The notes beneath the pieces are model-generated. The model saw nothing but the letters and a program-made list of their open reading frames with translations, was not told where the DNA came from and searched no databases. This document shows, piece after piece, positions 9,423-17,402 of a DNA stretch of 64,000 nucleotides. Numbering within the stretch: the stretch's first letter is position 1; the number at the start of each line of letters is the position of its first letter. The stretch lies in assembly GCF_000521505.1 (NCBI RefSeq), contig NZ_CP003915.1:186001-250000 (forward strand), given 5' to 3'. The DNA is from Advenella mimigardefordensis DPN7. Its GTDB lineage: Bacteria > Pseudomonadota > Gammaproteobacteria > Burkholderiales > Burkholderiaceae_B. The position numbers were made by a program, and so were the translations under genes.

Positions 9423-10232
9423 ATGCCCGCAGCAACTGATCTGCTAGAAAACCCTTTTCGCGCCCGCCTTGCCCAGCCAGGGGCACCATTAGGCACCTGG
9501 CTTATGTCTGGTGCCTCAAGTACCGCAGAGGCCATGGGACGTGCCGGCTTTGATTGGCTGCTGGTAGATTTGGAACACGTACCGCTAGACAATCAGGATG
9601 CGCTCCATGTTTTGCAGGCTATTGCGGGCACCAATGCATGCGCAGTGGCGCGTCTGGCCGCAAACGATCCTGTGCTGTTCAAGCGTGCGCTGGATCTTGG
9701 CGCTCAAACCGTGATGGTGCCCTTTGTTGACAGCGCTGAAGCGGCTCGACAGGCAGTGAGTAGCGCCAAATATCCACCGCTTGGGACCCGTGGTTTTGCT
9801 GCAGTACATCGGGCCAGCGGCTACGGTACCGCGACCGACTACGCAAAACGTGCGAACGAGTCGGTCTTCACTATTATTCAACTGGAAACGCCGCAGGCCG
9901 TCGCCGCGCTGGAAGATATTGCTGCCGTGCCCGGCGTGGATGCACTGTTTCTTGGTCCTGGTGATTTGTCCGCAAATATGGGGCATATCGGCAACCTGGC
10001 GCATCCCGATGTGCAGCATGTGATTGCCGATGTGGCTCGGCGTTGCCAGGCTATCGGCGTGCCTTGCGGTATTGTCGGGCCCACTCCGGAAATGGTTTCA
10101 AGCTTTATCAGTGCCGGTTATGCCTTTGTTGCCGTGGCTTCTGATATGGGCATGATGATGCGGCAGGCGAGTGCATTTATCCAGGCAATCCGTCCGGCGC
10201 TTGCAAAAGGGTATGAGGGGGGCGCGTACTGA
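9423..10232 (+). CDS. HpcH/HpaI-family aldolase (2-keto-3-deoxy acid aldolase)
   Basis: 269 residues. An in-frame ATG 15 bases upstream is rejected because the AGGAG ribosome site lies between it and the chosen ATG. Family signatures are the metal/substrate region LETPQAVAALEDIAAVPGVDALFLGPGDL, the GTRGF segment, and the early DWLLVDLEH strand. These enzymes are Mg/Mn-dependent class II aldolases that split 2-keto-3-deoxy acids to pyruvate plus an aldehyde. Directly after the dehydratase, it completes a route from a sugar acid to pyruvate and, if the substrate is a pentonate, glycolaldehyde. Confidence 0.87.
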   Translation: MPAATDLLENPFRARLAQPGAPLGTWLMSGASSTAEAMGRAGFDWLLVDLEHVPLDNQDALHVLQAIAGTNACAVARLAANDPVLFKRALDLGAQTVMVPFVDSAEAARQAVSSAKYPPLGTRGFAAVHRASGYGTATDYAKRANESVFTIIQLETPQAVAALEDIAAVPGVDALFLGPGDLSANMGHIGNLAHPDVQHVIADVARRCQAIGVPCGIVGPTPEMVSSFISAGYAFVAVASDMGMMMRQASAFIQAIRPALAKGYEGGAY

Positions 10233-10294
10233 CCCGCTTAACGTTGATGGACTGAGGAGTCCGGCGTCGTACTTAAACCATGGAGGAGATAAAA

Positions 10295-11281
10295 ATGATA
10301 TTTGACACAATGATGCAATCGAATCAGAAAATAAGAATCAAATATGCAATGCTCGTGGTCGCAGCATCTGTCCTGAGCACAACTGCTACAGCCCAGAATG
10401 CCTATCCGGAAAACCCGGTAACCATTCTGGTACCTTTCGGTCCGGGAGGCACATCGGACATCATGGCTCGGATTCTGGCAAAACATTTGCGTGAGGCAAT
10501 GGGCGGCAATCTAATTATTGATAACAAAGGCGGTGCTGGTGGTGCTATCGGTATGATGCAGCTTAAGCGAGCCAAGGCAGACGGCTACACGCTTGGTTTG
10601 TCCGTTATCGGGCCAGAAGTATTGCAGCCCGGTATGCGCAGCACTGGTTACACCTATCAGGATTTTGATCATATCTGCGGCACCTACTCTGTACCACTTA
10701 TGATGATGGTACCTCAGGACTCGAAATTCAAAAACATGCAGGATGTTGTTGCTTTCGCCAGCAAAAATCCCCGGCAATTGACTTACGGCACTTCCGGCAC
10801 AGGCACGTTATTGCATATCGCCATGGAAATGCTCATGAAACAGGCGAACGCAACTGCGTTACATGTGCCTTATAAAAGTTCCGCTGAAATGGTGACTGGA
10901 TTGCTGGGAAAACAGGTAATGGTGATCAGCGATACGACAACGGTGGCTAAGCAATACAAGTTGCGTCCACTGGGGATCTTTTCCGATCAACGACTTAAAT
11001 CCACTCCGCAAGTGGCCACAACCAAAGAGGGGGGCTGGCCTATACAGGCAACCATCTGGGGCGGGTTGATTGCTCCCAAGGGGTTGCCGAAAGAAATCGT
11101 TGCGAAACTGGAAACTGCATGTGAAAAGGCGGTGAACAGCGAAGGATATAAAGCAGACGTTGAGCCTCTGGATACACCGCCACATTTCCTGAATGCGGAA
11201 GCGTTTGCTGCCTTTGTAAAAGATGAATCGGAAAAATATACCAAGCTGATTCAGGAAATGGGCATCACCAGTGAAAAGTAG
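10295..11281 (+). CDS. Second Bug-family substrate-binding protein
   Basis: 328 residues from the ATG that follows a GGAGGAG ribosome site; the in-frame ATG 15 bases earlier overlaps that site and is unlikely. The signal peptide ends near TATAQN. Family features are YPENPVTILVPFGPGGTSDIMAR, DNKGGAGGAIGMMQLKRAKADGY and a VPYKSSAEMVTGLLG segment. It ends the sugar-acid operon, 62 bases after the aldolase. Two Bug receptors in one operon suggest either two related ligands or receptors used also for sensing. It is clearly diverged from the first copy, so this is not a recent duplication. Confidence 0.87.
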   Translation: MIFDTMMQSNQKIRIKYAMLVVAASVLSTTATAQNAYPENPVTILVPFGPGGTSDIMARILAKHLREAMGGNLIIDNKGGAGGAIGMMQLKRAKADGYTLGLSVIGPEVLQPGMRSTGYTYQDFDHICGTYSVPLMMMVPQDSKFKNMQDVVAFASKNPRQLTYGTSGTGTLLHIAMEMLMKQANATALHVPYKSSAEMVTGLLGKQVMVISDTTTVAKQYKLRPLGIFSDQRLKSTPQVATTKEGGWPIQATIWGGLIAPKGLPKEIVAKLETACEKAVNSEGYKADVEPLDTPPHFLNAEAFAAFVKDESEKYTKLIQEMGITSEK

Positions 11282-11382
11282 CGCGGCTGTTCGGGGTTTT
11301 GGCAAAAGAGGCTGTACGAACGCTGCAGCAATCAGGATTGACCCTACTTGACATCGTCTTCTGAAGATATATACTTCACGCA

Positions 11383-11503
11383 TCAAGGGGAGTAGCTTTT
11401 CGCCGCCGCATCGTCATTACGGTTTCATGTTTTTTACATGGCACCCGGTGCCCGGGCAACACATCAGGTGTTGTAAGCAAGACCTTGCCACTAAAGGGCA
11501 AGG
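11383..11503 (+). ncRNA. yybP-ykoY manganese riboswitch upstream of terC
   Basis: The leader contains the conserved 5' box GGGGAGTAGC (from 11387), an internal TCGTCATTACGG and the 3' box AAGCAAGACCTTGCC (from 11475), the hallmarks of the Mn2+-sensing yybP-ykoY class as in E. coli alx. CAAGG (11384-11388) can pair with CCTTG (11483-11487) to close helix P1. The same CCTTGCC can instead pair with GGCAAGG (11497-11503). Mn2+ should favour P1 and gene expression. Confidence 0.85.
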
Positions 11504-11525
11504 TTCATAAATCCTATTCAAGAAT

Positions 11526-11560
11526 AAATGGCCTGTGTCCTTTACGGATAAGGCCATTTT
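11526..11560 (+). terminator. Leader terminator hairpin before terC
   Basis: AAATGGCC and GGCCATTTT flank an 18-base loop and the second arm ends in a short T run. It lies between the riboswitch and the start codon, so it could act as the transcription-stop arm of the riboswitch control. Confidence 0.5.
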
Positions 11561-11675
11561 CGTTTGTGCCGGTACCTCAGTATCGGCTGGTTGTACTTCT
11601 CTTTGTCGTGAGAGCGAGAGAGGCCTGTCCATTTTCAATTCTAATTTTTATATTAATGGATTTACGGGTGTACTT

Positions 11676-12386
11676 ATGCTTGAATTTTTTCAGACCCTGA
11701 GCTGGGCTGCAGTATTTCAAATTATCATGATCGATATCCTGCTGGGTGGTGACAATGCAGTTGTCATTGCGCTGGCCTGCCGAAACCTGCCGAAAAAGCA
11801 GCGCATGCAGGGGATTTTGTGGGGTACAGCCGGTGCGATCATTCTGCGAGTCGTCCTTATTACATTTGCATTGACGTTGTTAACGATTCCATATCTTAAG
11901 ATTGTAGGTGCCTTGCTGCTCATCTGGATCGGTATCAAACTGCTTGTTCCGGAAGACGACGCGCATGATAAGATCAATGGTGGCTCGTCGGTTTGGTCTG
12001 CGGTTAAAACAATTATTATCGCGGACTTTGTCATGAGTCTGGATAATGTCATTGCCATTGCCGGCGCAGCGCAGGGGGCTCATGCAGATCATCAAACGGG
12101 ATTGGTGATTGCAGGTTTGGTCATCAGTGTGCCTATTATTATTTGGGGCAGTACACTGGTGCTGAAGCTTATTGACCGTTATCCTGGTGTGGTGCTGTTC
12201 GGTGCCGCATTGCTGGGATGGATCGCTGGTGGCATGCTGATCACGGATCAGGTTGTCGTAGAGCGTTTCGGTGAAATCACCGGCCCGGTCAAGATTGCGG
12301 TTGAAGTTGGCGGTGCTGTATTGGTTGCGTTGGTGGGTACGTGGCTGGGGCGACGCAAGAAATTGGCATCTGCGGAACAGGTGTAA
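11676..12386 (+). CDS. TerC/Alx-family membrane protein, probable Mn2+ exporter
   Basis: 236 residues from an internal ATG; an upstream GTG in the same frame lies inside the leader and is rejected. About seven membrane helices. The two family motifs GGDNAVVIALACR (residues 24-36) and SLDNVIAIAGAA carry the acidic residues thought to bind the metal. TerC/Alx proteins of this length export manganese, and several are controlled by yybP-ykoY riboswitches, exactly as found in this leader. It faces a second predicted Mn exporter across a shared terminator. Tellurite resistance is the historical name of the family and is not implied. Confidence 0.85.
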   Translation: MLEFFQTLSWAAVFQIIMIDILLGGDNAVVIALACRNLPKKQRMQGILWGTAGAIILRVVLITFALTLLTIPYLKIVGALLLIWIGIKLLVPEDDAHDKINGGSSVWSAVKTIIIADFVMSLDNVIAIAGAAQGAHADHQTGLVIAGLVISVPIIIWGSTLVLKLIDRYPGVVLFGAALLGWIAGGMLITDQVVVERFGEITGPVKIAVEVGGAVLVALVGTWLGRRKKLASAEQV

Positions 12387-12559
12387 GACAGCTGACGTAA
12401 AAGCAATCGCACAGGCGGAATTGAAGATCGCCTGCGCTGAAATCTTGCCGATATGAATGGGGCCGGATTCGACCGTATGTTTTGGTTCGTTTCGCCGCAG
12501 CCATTATCAGGCATATCTGGTCCAGGTTCAGTGCTACAGATACACCACAATCTTATTAT

Positions 12560-12590
12560 TCACGGACAGCGCAAAATACGCTGTCCGTGA
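12560..12590. terminator. Bidirectional terminator between the two exporter genes
   Basis: TCACGGACAGCG and CGCTGTCCGTGA are perfect 12-base arms around a seven-base loop, with AT-rich flanks on both sides. It stands between the convergent terC-like and GDT1-like genes and can stop transcription from both. Confidence 0.85.
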
Positions 12591-12598
12591 TTGTTAAA

Positions 12599-13177
12599 TC
12601 AAAACCCCCAGCTGGATCCGGCGCCAAGCAGCGTGGCAATGCCCAGCACCAGGAAAATACAGGCTGCGATGGTGTGTACCAGTTTCATGGATATGCGCTG
12701 ACCCAGCTGTTTGCCCAGAATCACTGCGGGCACGTCTGCAATCATCATGCCCAGTGTGGTGCCAATGACAACCTCAATCGGAAAGGCACTTTTGGCCGCC
12801 AGTGCGACGGTGGCCAGTTGTGTTTTGTCGCCCATTTCAGCCAGAAAGAAGGTCACCAGAGTCGCGCCGAAGACACCGAATTTTCTACCCAGTGGCGCTT
12901 CATCCTCATCCATTTTATCGGGGATCAGGGTCCACGCGGCCATGGCAATAAAAGAAATGCCCAGGATCCAGCGCAGCGCTTGCGGACTGATGGCAGTGGT
13001 AATCCAGGCGCCGACGGCACCAGCCAGTGCGTGATTGACGATGGTGGCGCACAGGATGCCAAGAATGATGGGAATGGGTTTTTTGAAGCGGGTTGCGAGG
13101 ATGAACGCAAGCAATTGCGTTTTGTCGCCAATTTCGGCCAGCGTGACTACGCCAGTAGAAAGAAGAAGGGTTTGCAT
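12599..13177 (-). CDS. TMEM165/GDT1 (UPF0016) family Mn2+ exporter
   Basis: 192 residues, six predicted membrane helices in two repeats. Each repeat has the family signature E-x-G-D-K-T: EIGDKT at residues 15-20 and EMGDKT at 114-119. Bacterial members such as Vibrio MneA export manganese. A yybP-ykoY riboswitch on the same strand begins about 165 bases upstream and a Fur box lies behind it, matching a role in Mn2+ detoxification. The central loop is rich in acidic residues (DKMDEDE). No clear Shine-Dalgarno precedes the ATG; the start is taken from family length. Confidence 0.87.
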   Translation of the reverse strand: MQTLLLSTGVVTLAEIGDKTQLLAFILATRFKKPIPIILGILCATIVNHALAGAVGAWITTAISPQALRWILGISFIAMAAWTLIPDKMDEDEAPLGRKFGVFGATLVTFFLAEMGDKTQLATVALAAKSAFPIEVVIGTTLGMMIADVPAVILGKQLGQRISMKLVHTIAACIFLVLGIATLLGAGSSWGF

Positions 13178-13241
13178 GAATCAATACCGCGACCGGACAA
13201 TAGACGAATGATCACCTTTTCCCCGGTCAAAACAGAAAAAT

Positions 13242-13345
13242 GTGATCAAAGGTCTTGCCAAGCGATATCGCCGTTTACGCCATGATGCATGCATCAAGTA
13301 TGTTGACGTAAACCTCAGGAAATTGAGCGGCTACTCCCCAGTGAT
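13242..13345 (-). ncRNA. yybP-ykoY manganese riboswitch upstream of the GDT1-like gene
   Basis: Read on the minus strand, the 5' box GGGGAGTAGCC begins at 13339, the metal-site loop GTCAACATACT lies at 13307-13297, and the 3' box GGCAAGACC lies at 13259-13251. All are textbook yybP-ykoY elements. P1 can form between bases 13345-13338 and 13252-13245. The 3' part of P1 overlaps TGATCAC (13248-13242), which can instead pair with GTGATCA (13215-13209). This gives the same either/or layout as the switch in front of the terC-like gene. Confidence 0.88.
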
Positions 13346-13413
13346 GGCTAGATTATATCGGACCCGGCGCGGCTGCCGGAATAAACCGCAGGAAATTTGT
13401 GGATATGGTAAAT

Positions 13414-13432
13414 GATAATAATTCTTATTATC
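13414..13432. promoter_or_regulatory. Fur box behind the GDT1-like gene
   Basis: GATAATAATTCTTATTATC is a 19-base dyad with perfect 8-base arms and matches the classical Fur consensus at 15 of 19 positions. It lies about 75-90 bases upstream of the riboswitch 5' end on the minus strand, near where a promoter would be expected. Confidence 0.7.
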
Positions 13433-13496
13433 CGATGGTCTGGCAGTGACAACGAGAGGGCAGGAACAGAAATCCAGGGGGCGGTATGAAGTAGGT

Positions 13497-13525
13497 CATA
13501 CGCTCACCTTTGAGGCGAGCGTATG
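13497..13525 (-). terminator. Hairpin after the symporter small subunit
   Basis: CATACGCTC and GAGCGTATG are perfect 9-base arms around an 11-base loop, directly after the minus-strand 43-residue gene. No strong T run follows on that strand, so termination efficiency is uncertain. Confidence 0.5.
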
Positions 13526-13535
13526 TGATGGTGCT

Positions 13536-13667
13536 CTAAATCATTTCACCATCGCTTTTCTTTGCCGCACGCAAATCACGTATAAGCGCAACAATCAGCA
13601 CCGATAGAATGACAGCCGAAATAACCGGCCAAACAAGAATATATGCAGTAAGTAATAATTCATTCAT
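13536..13667 (-). CDS. Symporter-associated small membrane subunit (43 aa)
   Basis: A 43-residue protein: MNELLLTAYILVWPVIS at the N-terminus, one hydrophobic helix, then a basic and polar tail (LIRDLRAAKKSDGEM). It starts 14 bases after the stop of the sodium:solute symporter gene with GAGAGA as a ribosome site. Small one-helix proteins of this kind, annotated as putative transporter small subunits, are commonly encoded right after symporters of this type in Betaproteobacteria. A stabilising or regulatory role for the large subunit is inference. The hairpin downstream closes the unit. Confidence 0.75.
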   Translation of the reverse strand: MNELLLTAYILVWPVISAVILSVLIVALIRDLRAAKKSDGEMI

Positions 13668-13681
13668 TATCTGTCTCTCTT

Positions 13682-15379
13682 TCAGGCACGTGCCGGCGCT
13701 ACTTCGCCGTCCACGTCGGTTGATGTTTGCTCGTCCATGTCAGTCTGCTTCTGGAATGAAGTGACACGTTCGGCTAGCAGCGCAAAATCAAAGCGTTCCT
13801 TGTTGTTCCAGCTCATGGCAACGCATACCAGCGCGCTGATGCCATAAGAGGTCAGCGAGCTGAGCAGTACGGGATAGTCACGCAGGAAGCCCACTGCATT
13901 GGGAATGGCAATGATCATTGTTGCGATGGCTACAAAGATGGCAATCTTGCGGTTGAAAAATGCAAAGGTCATCAGGCCAAGTACAACGCCCATACCTGCG
14001 GATGCGCATAATTCAAAGAGCACGGCGATAATGCCTTTGAGGGGCAGCAGTTCAAAGCGAGCGACAGCAAACAGGACCACCGCGCAGATTACTGATGTGG
14101 TGAATGCCTTGTTGGTGACCTTGTCCCAGTAGAAACTCACGATGACCGGAAATACGATCGCGCCCCATAGTGCGCCAACAAATACCAGCATCACCAGAAT
14201 GTCCAGGCGCAGGCTGGCAAAGACCACGCCAATCATGGTGGCGACAATCATGGTTACCCGACCCCACCACAACATCCGTTTCGGATCAGGTGTGCCGCGG
14301 GCCATGTTTTTACCATAGATGTCGGTCATCATAATGGACGACAGAGCCGACAGATCTGAGTCTGCGGTTGATGACAGGGATCCCACCACCAGAATGAAAA
14401 ATAGCGCAATGCCAAATGGAGGCAGGTAGGTAGAGGCCATTTGCGGAATGATATTGTTCATATCACCACCTGCGGGTGTCAGGCCGACGAAAAGGGCAAG
14501 CATACCCAGCATGCCCAGTCCGATGACCACCGCACCATAGCCAACGGTCGCGGTCAGGAAGGTGGACTTGATCAGATCTTCACGCACGGCAAACAGGCGT
14601 TGTGCAATCGTCTGATTGCCAATGGCATAGGCAAGCACCGCCACGAAATAGGGTGCTCCCTGTTCCAGTATGGCTTTCGTTGAAAAGAAATCGGCCTGTT
14701 CAGAAGACAGGTTGCTCCAATTGGCTGCGAGCATGTCGGTGCCACCGGCATTAAAGAATATCAACGGGATGATAACGATAGCGGCCAGAATCATTGCCAC
14801 CAATTGGGCGAAGTCTGTCATGACCGATGCCCTGAAGCCGGACCAGAGCGTATAGGACAGCACACCCAGCCCCGCAATCAGTACGCCCTGGATAAACGAG
14901 AGTGGGCTGAGCACGGACACCAATGCGCCCGCAGCAGTAAAGTTCACCATCAAACTGATACAGCTGCCCAGCAAATTGGACACGGCCATGATCAACTGAC
15001 TGGACGTGCCATGGCGTGCATGCATCACCTCAGCGAGCGTGTGCGCTTTGGGGGCCAATGCCCGAAAGCGGCGTCCGTAGGGATAGATGAACAGAATCAT
15101 CAGCGCACCCCAGAAGCCATAATGGATCGGTCCGGACAGACCGTACTGGTAGCCTGAGGTAGCGCTGGCATAAAAAGAGGCGGCCCATATCCAGGTAGCA
15201 ATCATGCTGGCGGCCGAGAGTCCGAAGCCCACTGCGTTGTTGGATACCATGTAGCTGTCGACGTTTTCTTTTTTCTTGCCGATCATGAGCGACATCAGAA
15301 AGGTCAGGCCATAAAATCCGACCAGCAAAAGTAGTGCTGTGGTGCCAGACAACTGGTAAAAGGCGGATTGTTCTTGCAT
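13682..15379 (-). CDS. Sodium:solute symporter (SSS family)
   Basis: 565 residues from the ATG giving MQEQSAFYQLSG; a longer reading frame upstream adds 46 non-membrane residues and is rejected. About thirteen membrane helices. SSS features include GPIHYGFWGALM early on, the AAGALVSVLSP segment and SSTADSDLSALSSIMMTDIYGK in the region corresponding to the helix-8 sodium site. The overall form is closest to the urea/Dur3-like and related branches, but the substrate cannot be assigned. It is followed by a 43-residue companion gene. The 750 bases upstream hold no gene and include a 24-bp tandem repeat. Confidence 0.85.
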   Translation of the reverse strand: MQEQSAFYQLSGTTALLLLVGFYGLTFLMSLMIGKKKENVDSYMVSNNAVGFGLSAASMIATWIWAASFYASATSGYQYGLSGPIHYGFWGALMILFIYPYGRRFRALAPKAHTLAEVMHARHGTSSQLIMAVSNLLGSCISLMVNFTAAGALVSVLSPLSFIQGVLIAGLGVLSYTLWSGFRASVMTDFAQLVAMILAAIVIIPLIFFNAGGTDMLAANWSNLSSEQADFFSTKAILEQGAPYFVAVLAYAIGNQTIAQRLFAVREDLIKSTFLTATVGYGAVVIGLGMLGMLALFVGLTPAGGDMNNIIPQMASTYLPPFGIALFFILVVGSLSSTADSDLSALSSIMMTDIYGKNMARGTPDPKRMLWWGRVTMIVATMIGVVFASLRLDILVMLVFVGALWGAIVFPVIVSFYWDKVTNKAFTTSVICAVVLFAVARFELLPLKGIIAVLFELCASAGMGVVLGLMTFAFFNRKIAIFVAIATMIIAIPNAVGFLRDYPVLLSSLTSYGISALVCVAMSWNNKERFDFALLAERVTSFQKQTDMDEQTSTDVDGEVAPARA

Positions 15380-15583
15380 ATACGTTCTATCGTCCTGGTT
15401 AGGGCCGCGCAAAAATATGGACGCAACCGTCCCTGGTCCGAAGTTCGCGCATCCGGACGCAAGGGTTAAAAGAGACACAAGCAAGGAGTCTCTGTCGAAT
15501 CGAGCGCATGAGACCAACCGTTTTATCGTCGACGGATTAAGCAGACATCTAAAGCCAATGACAAAGCGTTCGCCGCAGGCTGC

Positions 15584-15631
15584 TTTAGCCGCTTGCGGTT
15601 TCTGTCATTTAGCCGCTTGCGGTTTCTGTCA
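15584..15631. repeat. Perfect 24-bp tandem duplication
   Basis: Two head-to-tail copies of a 24-base unit beginning TTTAGCCGCTTGCGG and ending TTCTGTCA occupy 15584-15607 and 15608-15631. The first copy is preceded by a related GCCGCAGGC stretch. It is located about 210 bases upstream of the symporter start. Confidence 0.9.
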
Positions 15632-16057
15632 GGTTGACCTTGTGATTGTCATGGTCGACCCTGTCTTGTCGGACAGGGTATGCGCTGGCGGTCAAATGGA
15701 CCGGCCGGGTTGTTCCGCAGTCAAAGACTGGGTGTGTTGTTCGGCAAATGCCGGGCTGCGAAGCAGCCTATTGACGGGGAGGCTTCCCCTGGAATAAACC
15801 TTATGGGTTGTTTCTGCAGCAACGAGCCGTGTGGGACTTTGGCATGGTTCTAACACCTGCTGTTGCTTACACGCAGACAATTGCAGCTAAGTTTCATTAT
15901 GTCAACTGCAATACAGGGCGTAGTGTATAGCAATTGTGATGGTAAGTCCAGCCGGGGGAAATAGATCATATGGATGACTGGGCTTTGGGAGGCTCAAAAC
16001 TCGAAGGAAATAGATGGGATTTCGGGTAGGCGATTTTTAGCGTGAACTATAATAATT

Positions 16058-16078
16058 AAATAAGAATCATTCTCAATT
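16058..16078. promoter_or_regulatory. Fur-like box before the AraC-type regulator
   Basis: The stretch containing TAAGAATCATTCTCA matches the AAATGAGAATCATT-type Fur sites found ahead of siderophore genes in Bordetella relatives. It lies about 55 bases upstream of the AraC-type start codon. Confidence 0.7.
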
Positions 16079-16132
16079 TTATGTAATAATGAAGCACTGC
16101 TATCACCTTTTGAATATTATCCATACCTACCT

Positions 16133-17230
16133 ATGAAACCACGCTTCGATAGCGCTGCTGACATCGTCAATGCGGCTGCACGGTCACCGGCGGCGGGCCG
16201 ACGGCCATGGCGGGCGCTCGGCATGGTGCGGCGGCTGGACTTCAATACGCCGGGTTACCGGTTTGAATCTGATCCGGTAGCAGCCAACGAGCCGGTTCTG
16301 GAAGGGCGGCTGCGGACTGTGCACTTGCAACCCGGCCTGTCCATGCATGGCACGGAAGTCGTTGATCTGCACAACATGGTTTCGCGGGTGAACATCAAGG
16401 CCGGGCTGCGTATAGTGGTTGCGCTGGCTGGCGTGGTAGACGTACACATTGGAGGGCAGCGCGTGCATTTGCGCGCAGACGATTCCTCTCATGCTGCCAG
16501 TGCGGCGATTGTCAGCATGCCCGATGATGCCCTGTTCGAACGACAGTGGCAAAGGGGCAAGTGGGAACGTAAACTGGCCCTGCATGCCACACCCGAGTGG
16601 TTGCAGAGTCATGGCTGGTTGCACGCCAGGGACCAATTGCCCGATACCGGGCGGACTGGCAGCGGCGCACAGCGAGCCACCTGCCTGAATTTTCCCGATA
16701 CGCTCTGCATTAAAACCTGGCAACCTTCACCTCATGCACTGGCATTGGCCGAGCAAATGCTGTGTCACTCCGAAGACCCGACAGATGAACTCAGTCGCTT
16801 GCGGCTTGCCAGCCGGGCGCTGGAGCTATTGTATGAAGCATTGTCGAGCCAGCGTGTTGATGTTGGCGCAACAGAAGTCACGAAAGGCACTTTGCGACAG
16901 CGCGACCAGGAACGTATGTTACGTTTGCGCAGTTTCATTGACAACGAACTGCAAAAGCCTTTTACTCAGCCGGCCACGATTGCCGAGCTCGCTCGCCATT
17001 TCGGTCTGAGCGCCAGTGTTCTGCAGCGGCAGTTTCGCAGTGCTTTCGGTACATCGGTCAATGACTACCGGCGGGTCACCAGGCTGCATCATGCCCGTAA
17101 CAGCCTGGAGCAGGGTCTTAGTATTTCTGAAGCCGCCTATCAGGCGGGCTACACCAGTGCGGCCAACTTTGCTACCGCCTTTCGACGTCAGTTCGGTCTG
17201 AGTCCCAAAAGCCTTCGCGCACGCCTGTAA
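16133..17230 (+). CDS. AraC-family regulator of the siderophore locus (PchR-like)
   Basis: 365 residues. The C-terminal 100 residues hold the double helix-turn-helix (TIAELARHFGLSASVLQRQF and SISEAAYQAGYTSAANFATAF, ending FGLSPKSLRARL). The N-terminal domain is long, as in PchR-type proteins that sense cytoplasmic ferric siderophores. It is preceded by a Fur-like box and followed at once by a TonB-dependent receptor gene with its own Fur box. It therefore probably activates the receptor and the downstream ABC/SIP/MFS genes when iron is scarce and the siderophore is present. Confidence 0.87.
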   Translation: MKPRFDSAADIVNAAARSPAAGRRPWRALGMVRRLDFNTPGYRFESDPVAANEPVLEGRLRTVHLQPGLSMHGTEVVDLHNMVSRVNIKAGLRIVVALAGVVDVHIGGQRVHLRADDSSHAASAAIVSMPDDALFERQWQRGKWERKLALHATPEWLQSHGWLHARDQLPDTGRTGSGAQRATCLNFPDTLCIKTWQPSPHALALAEQMLCHSEDPTDELSRLRLASRALELLYEALSSQRVDVGATEVTKGTLRQRDQERMLRLRSFIDNELQKPFTQPATIAELARHFGLSASVLQRQFRSAFGTSVNDYRRVTRLHHARNSLEQGLSISEAAYQAGYTSAANFATAFRRQFGLSPKSLRARL

Positions 17231-17294
17231 TATCCCGGTCATTCCAAAACTGACGTGCCCGCAAAGAACTTTGCATGTTCCTCAAACTTATTTT

Positions 17295-17314
17295 GTAAAT
17301 GAGAATGATTCAAT
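17295..17314. promoter_or_regulatory. Fur box before the TonB receptor
   Basis: GTAAATGAGAATGATTCAAT contains the AAATGAGAATGATT core of Fur sites. It lies about 90 bases upstream of the receptor start and predicts iron repression of the whole downstream operon. Confidence 0.75.
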
Positions 17315-17402
17315 CTATCTTGCGAGCCACTGAATAGGGCGGTGGCCGCGAGTCTGTGTCTGACAGGCGTCATCGATAAGTAAGAAACTCAAGGAATCAG
17401 GA

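Larger units (their letters stand above)
15380..16132. other. Long intergenic region without a convincing gene
   Basis: Divergent control region between the symporter and the AraC-type gene. It holds a tandem repeat (15584-15631), a hairpin with arms ACCCTGTC/GACAGGGT (15658-15679) and a Fur-like site near the AraC gene. The short open frames here have no ribosome sites and no family likeness. Confidence 0.6.

Noticed and set aside
11535..11675. N-terminal extension of the TerC-like gene from an upstream GTG
   Set aside because: The extension falls in the leader behind the riboswitch, overlaps the terminator hairpin and has no family match; the internal ATG gives the normal length.
12482..13285. 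Plus-strand frame of 267 codons across the GDT1-like gene
   Set aside because: It is antisense to a gene with two intact EGDKT-type motifs and runs through the riboswitch; its translation is low-complexity and without family signs.
15692..15880. Minus-strand 62-codon frame in the symporter leader
   Set aside because: TTG start with no ribosome site and no recognisable protein character.
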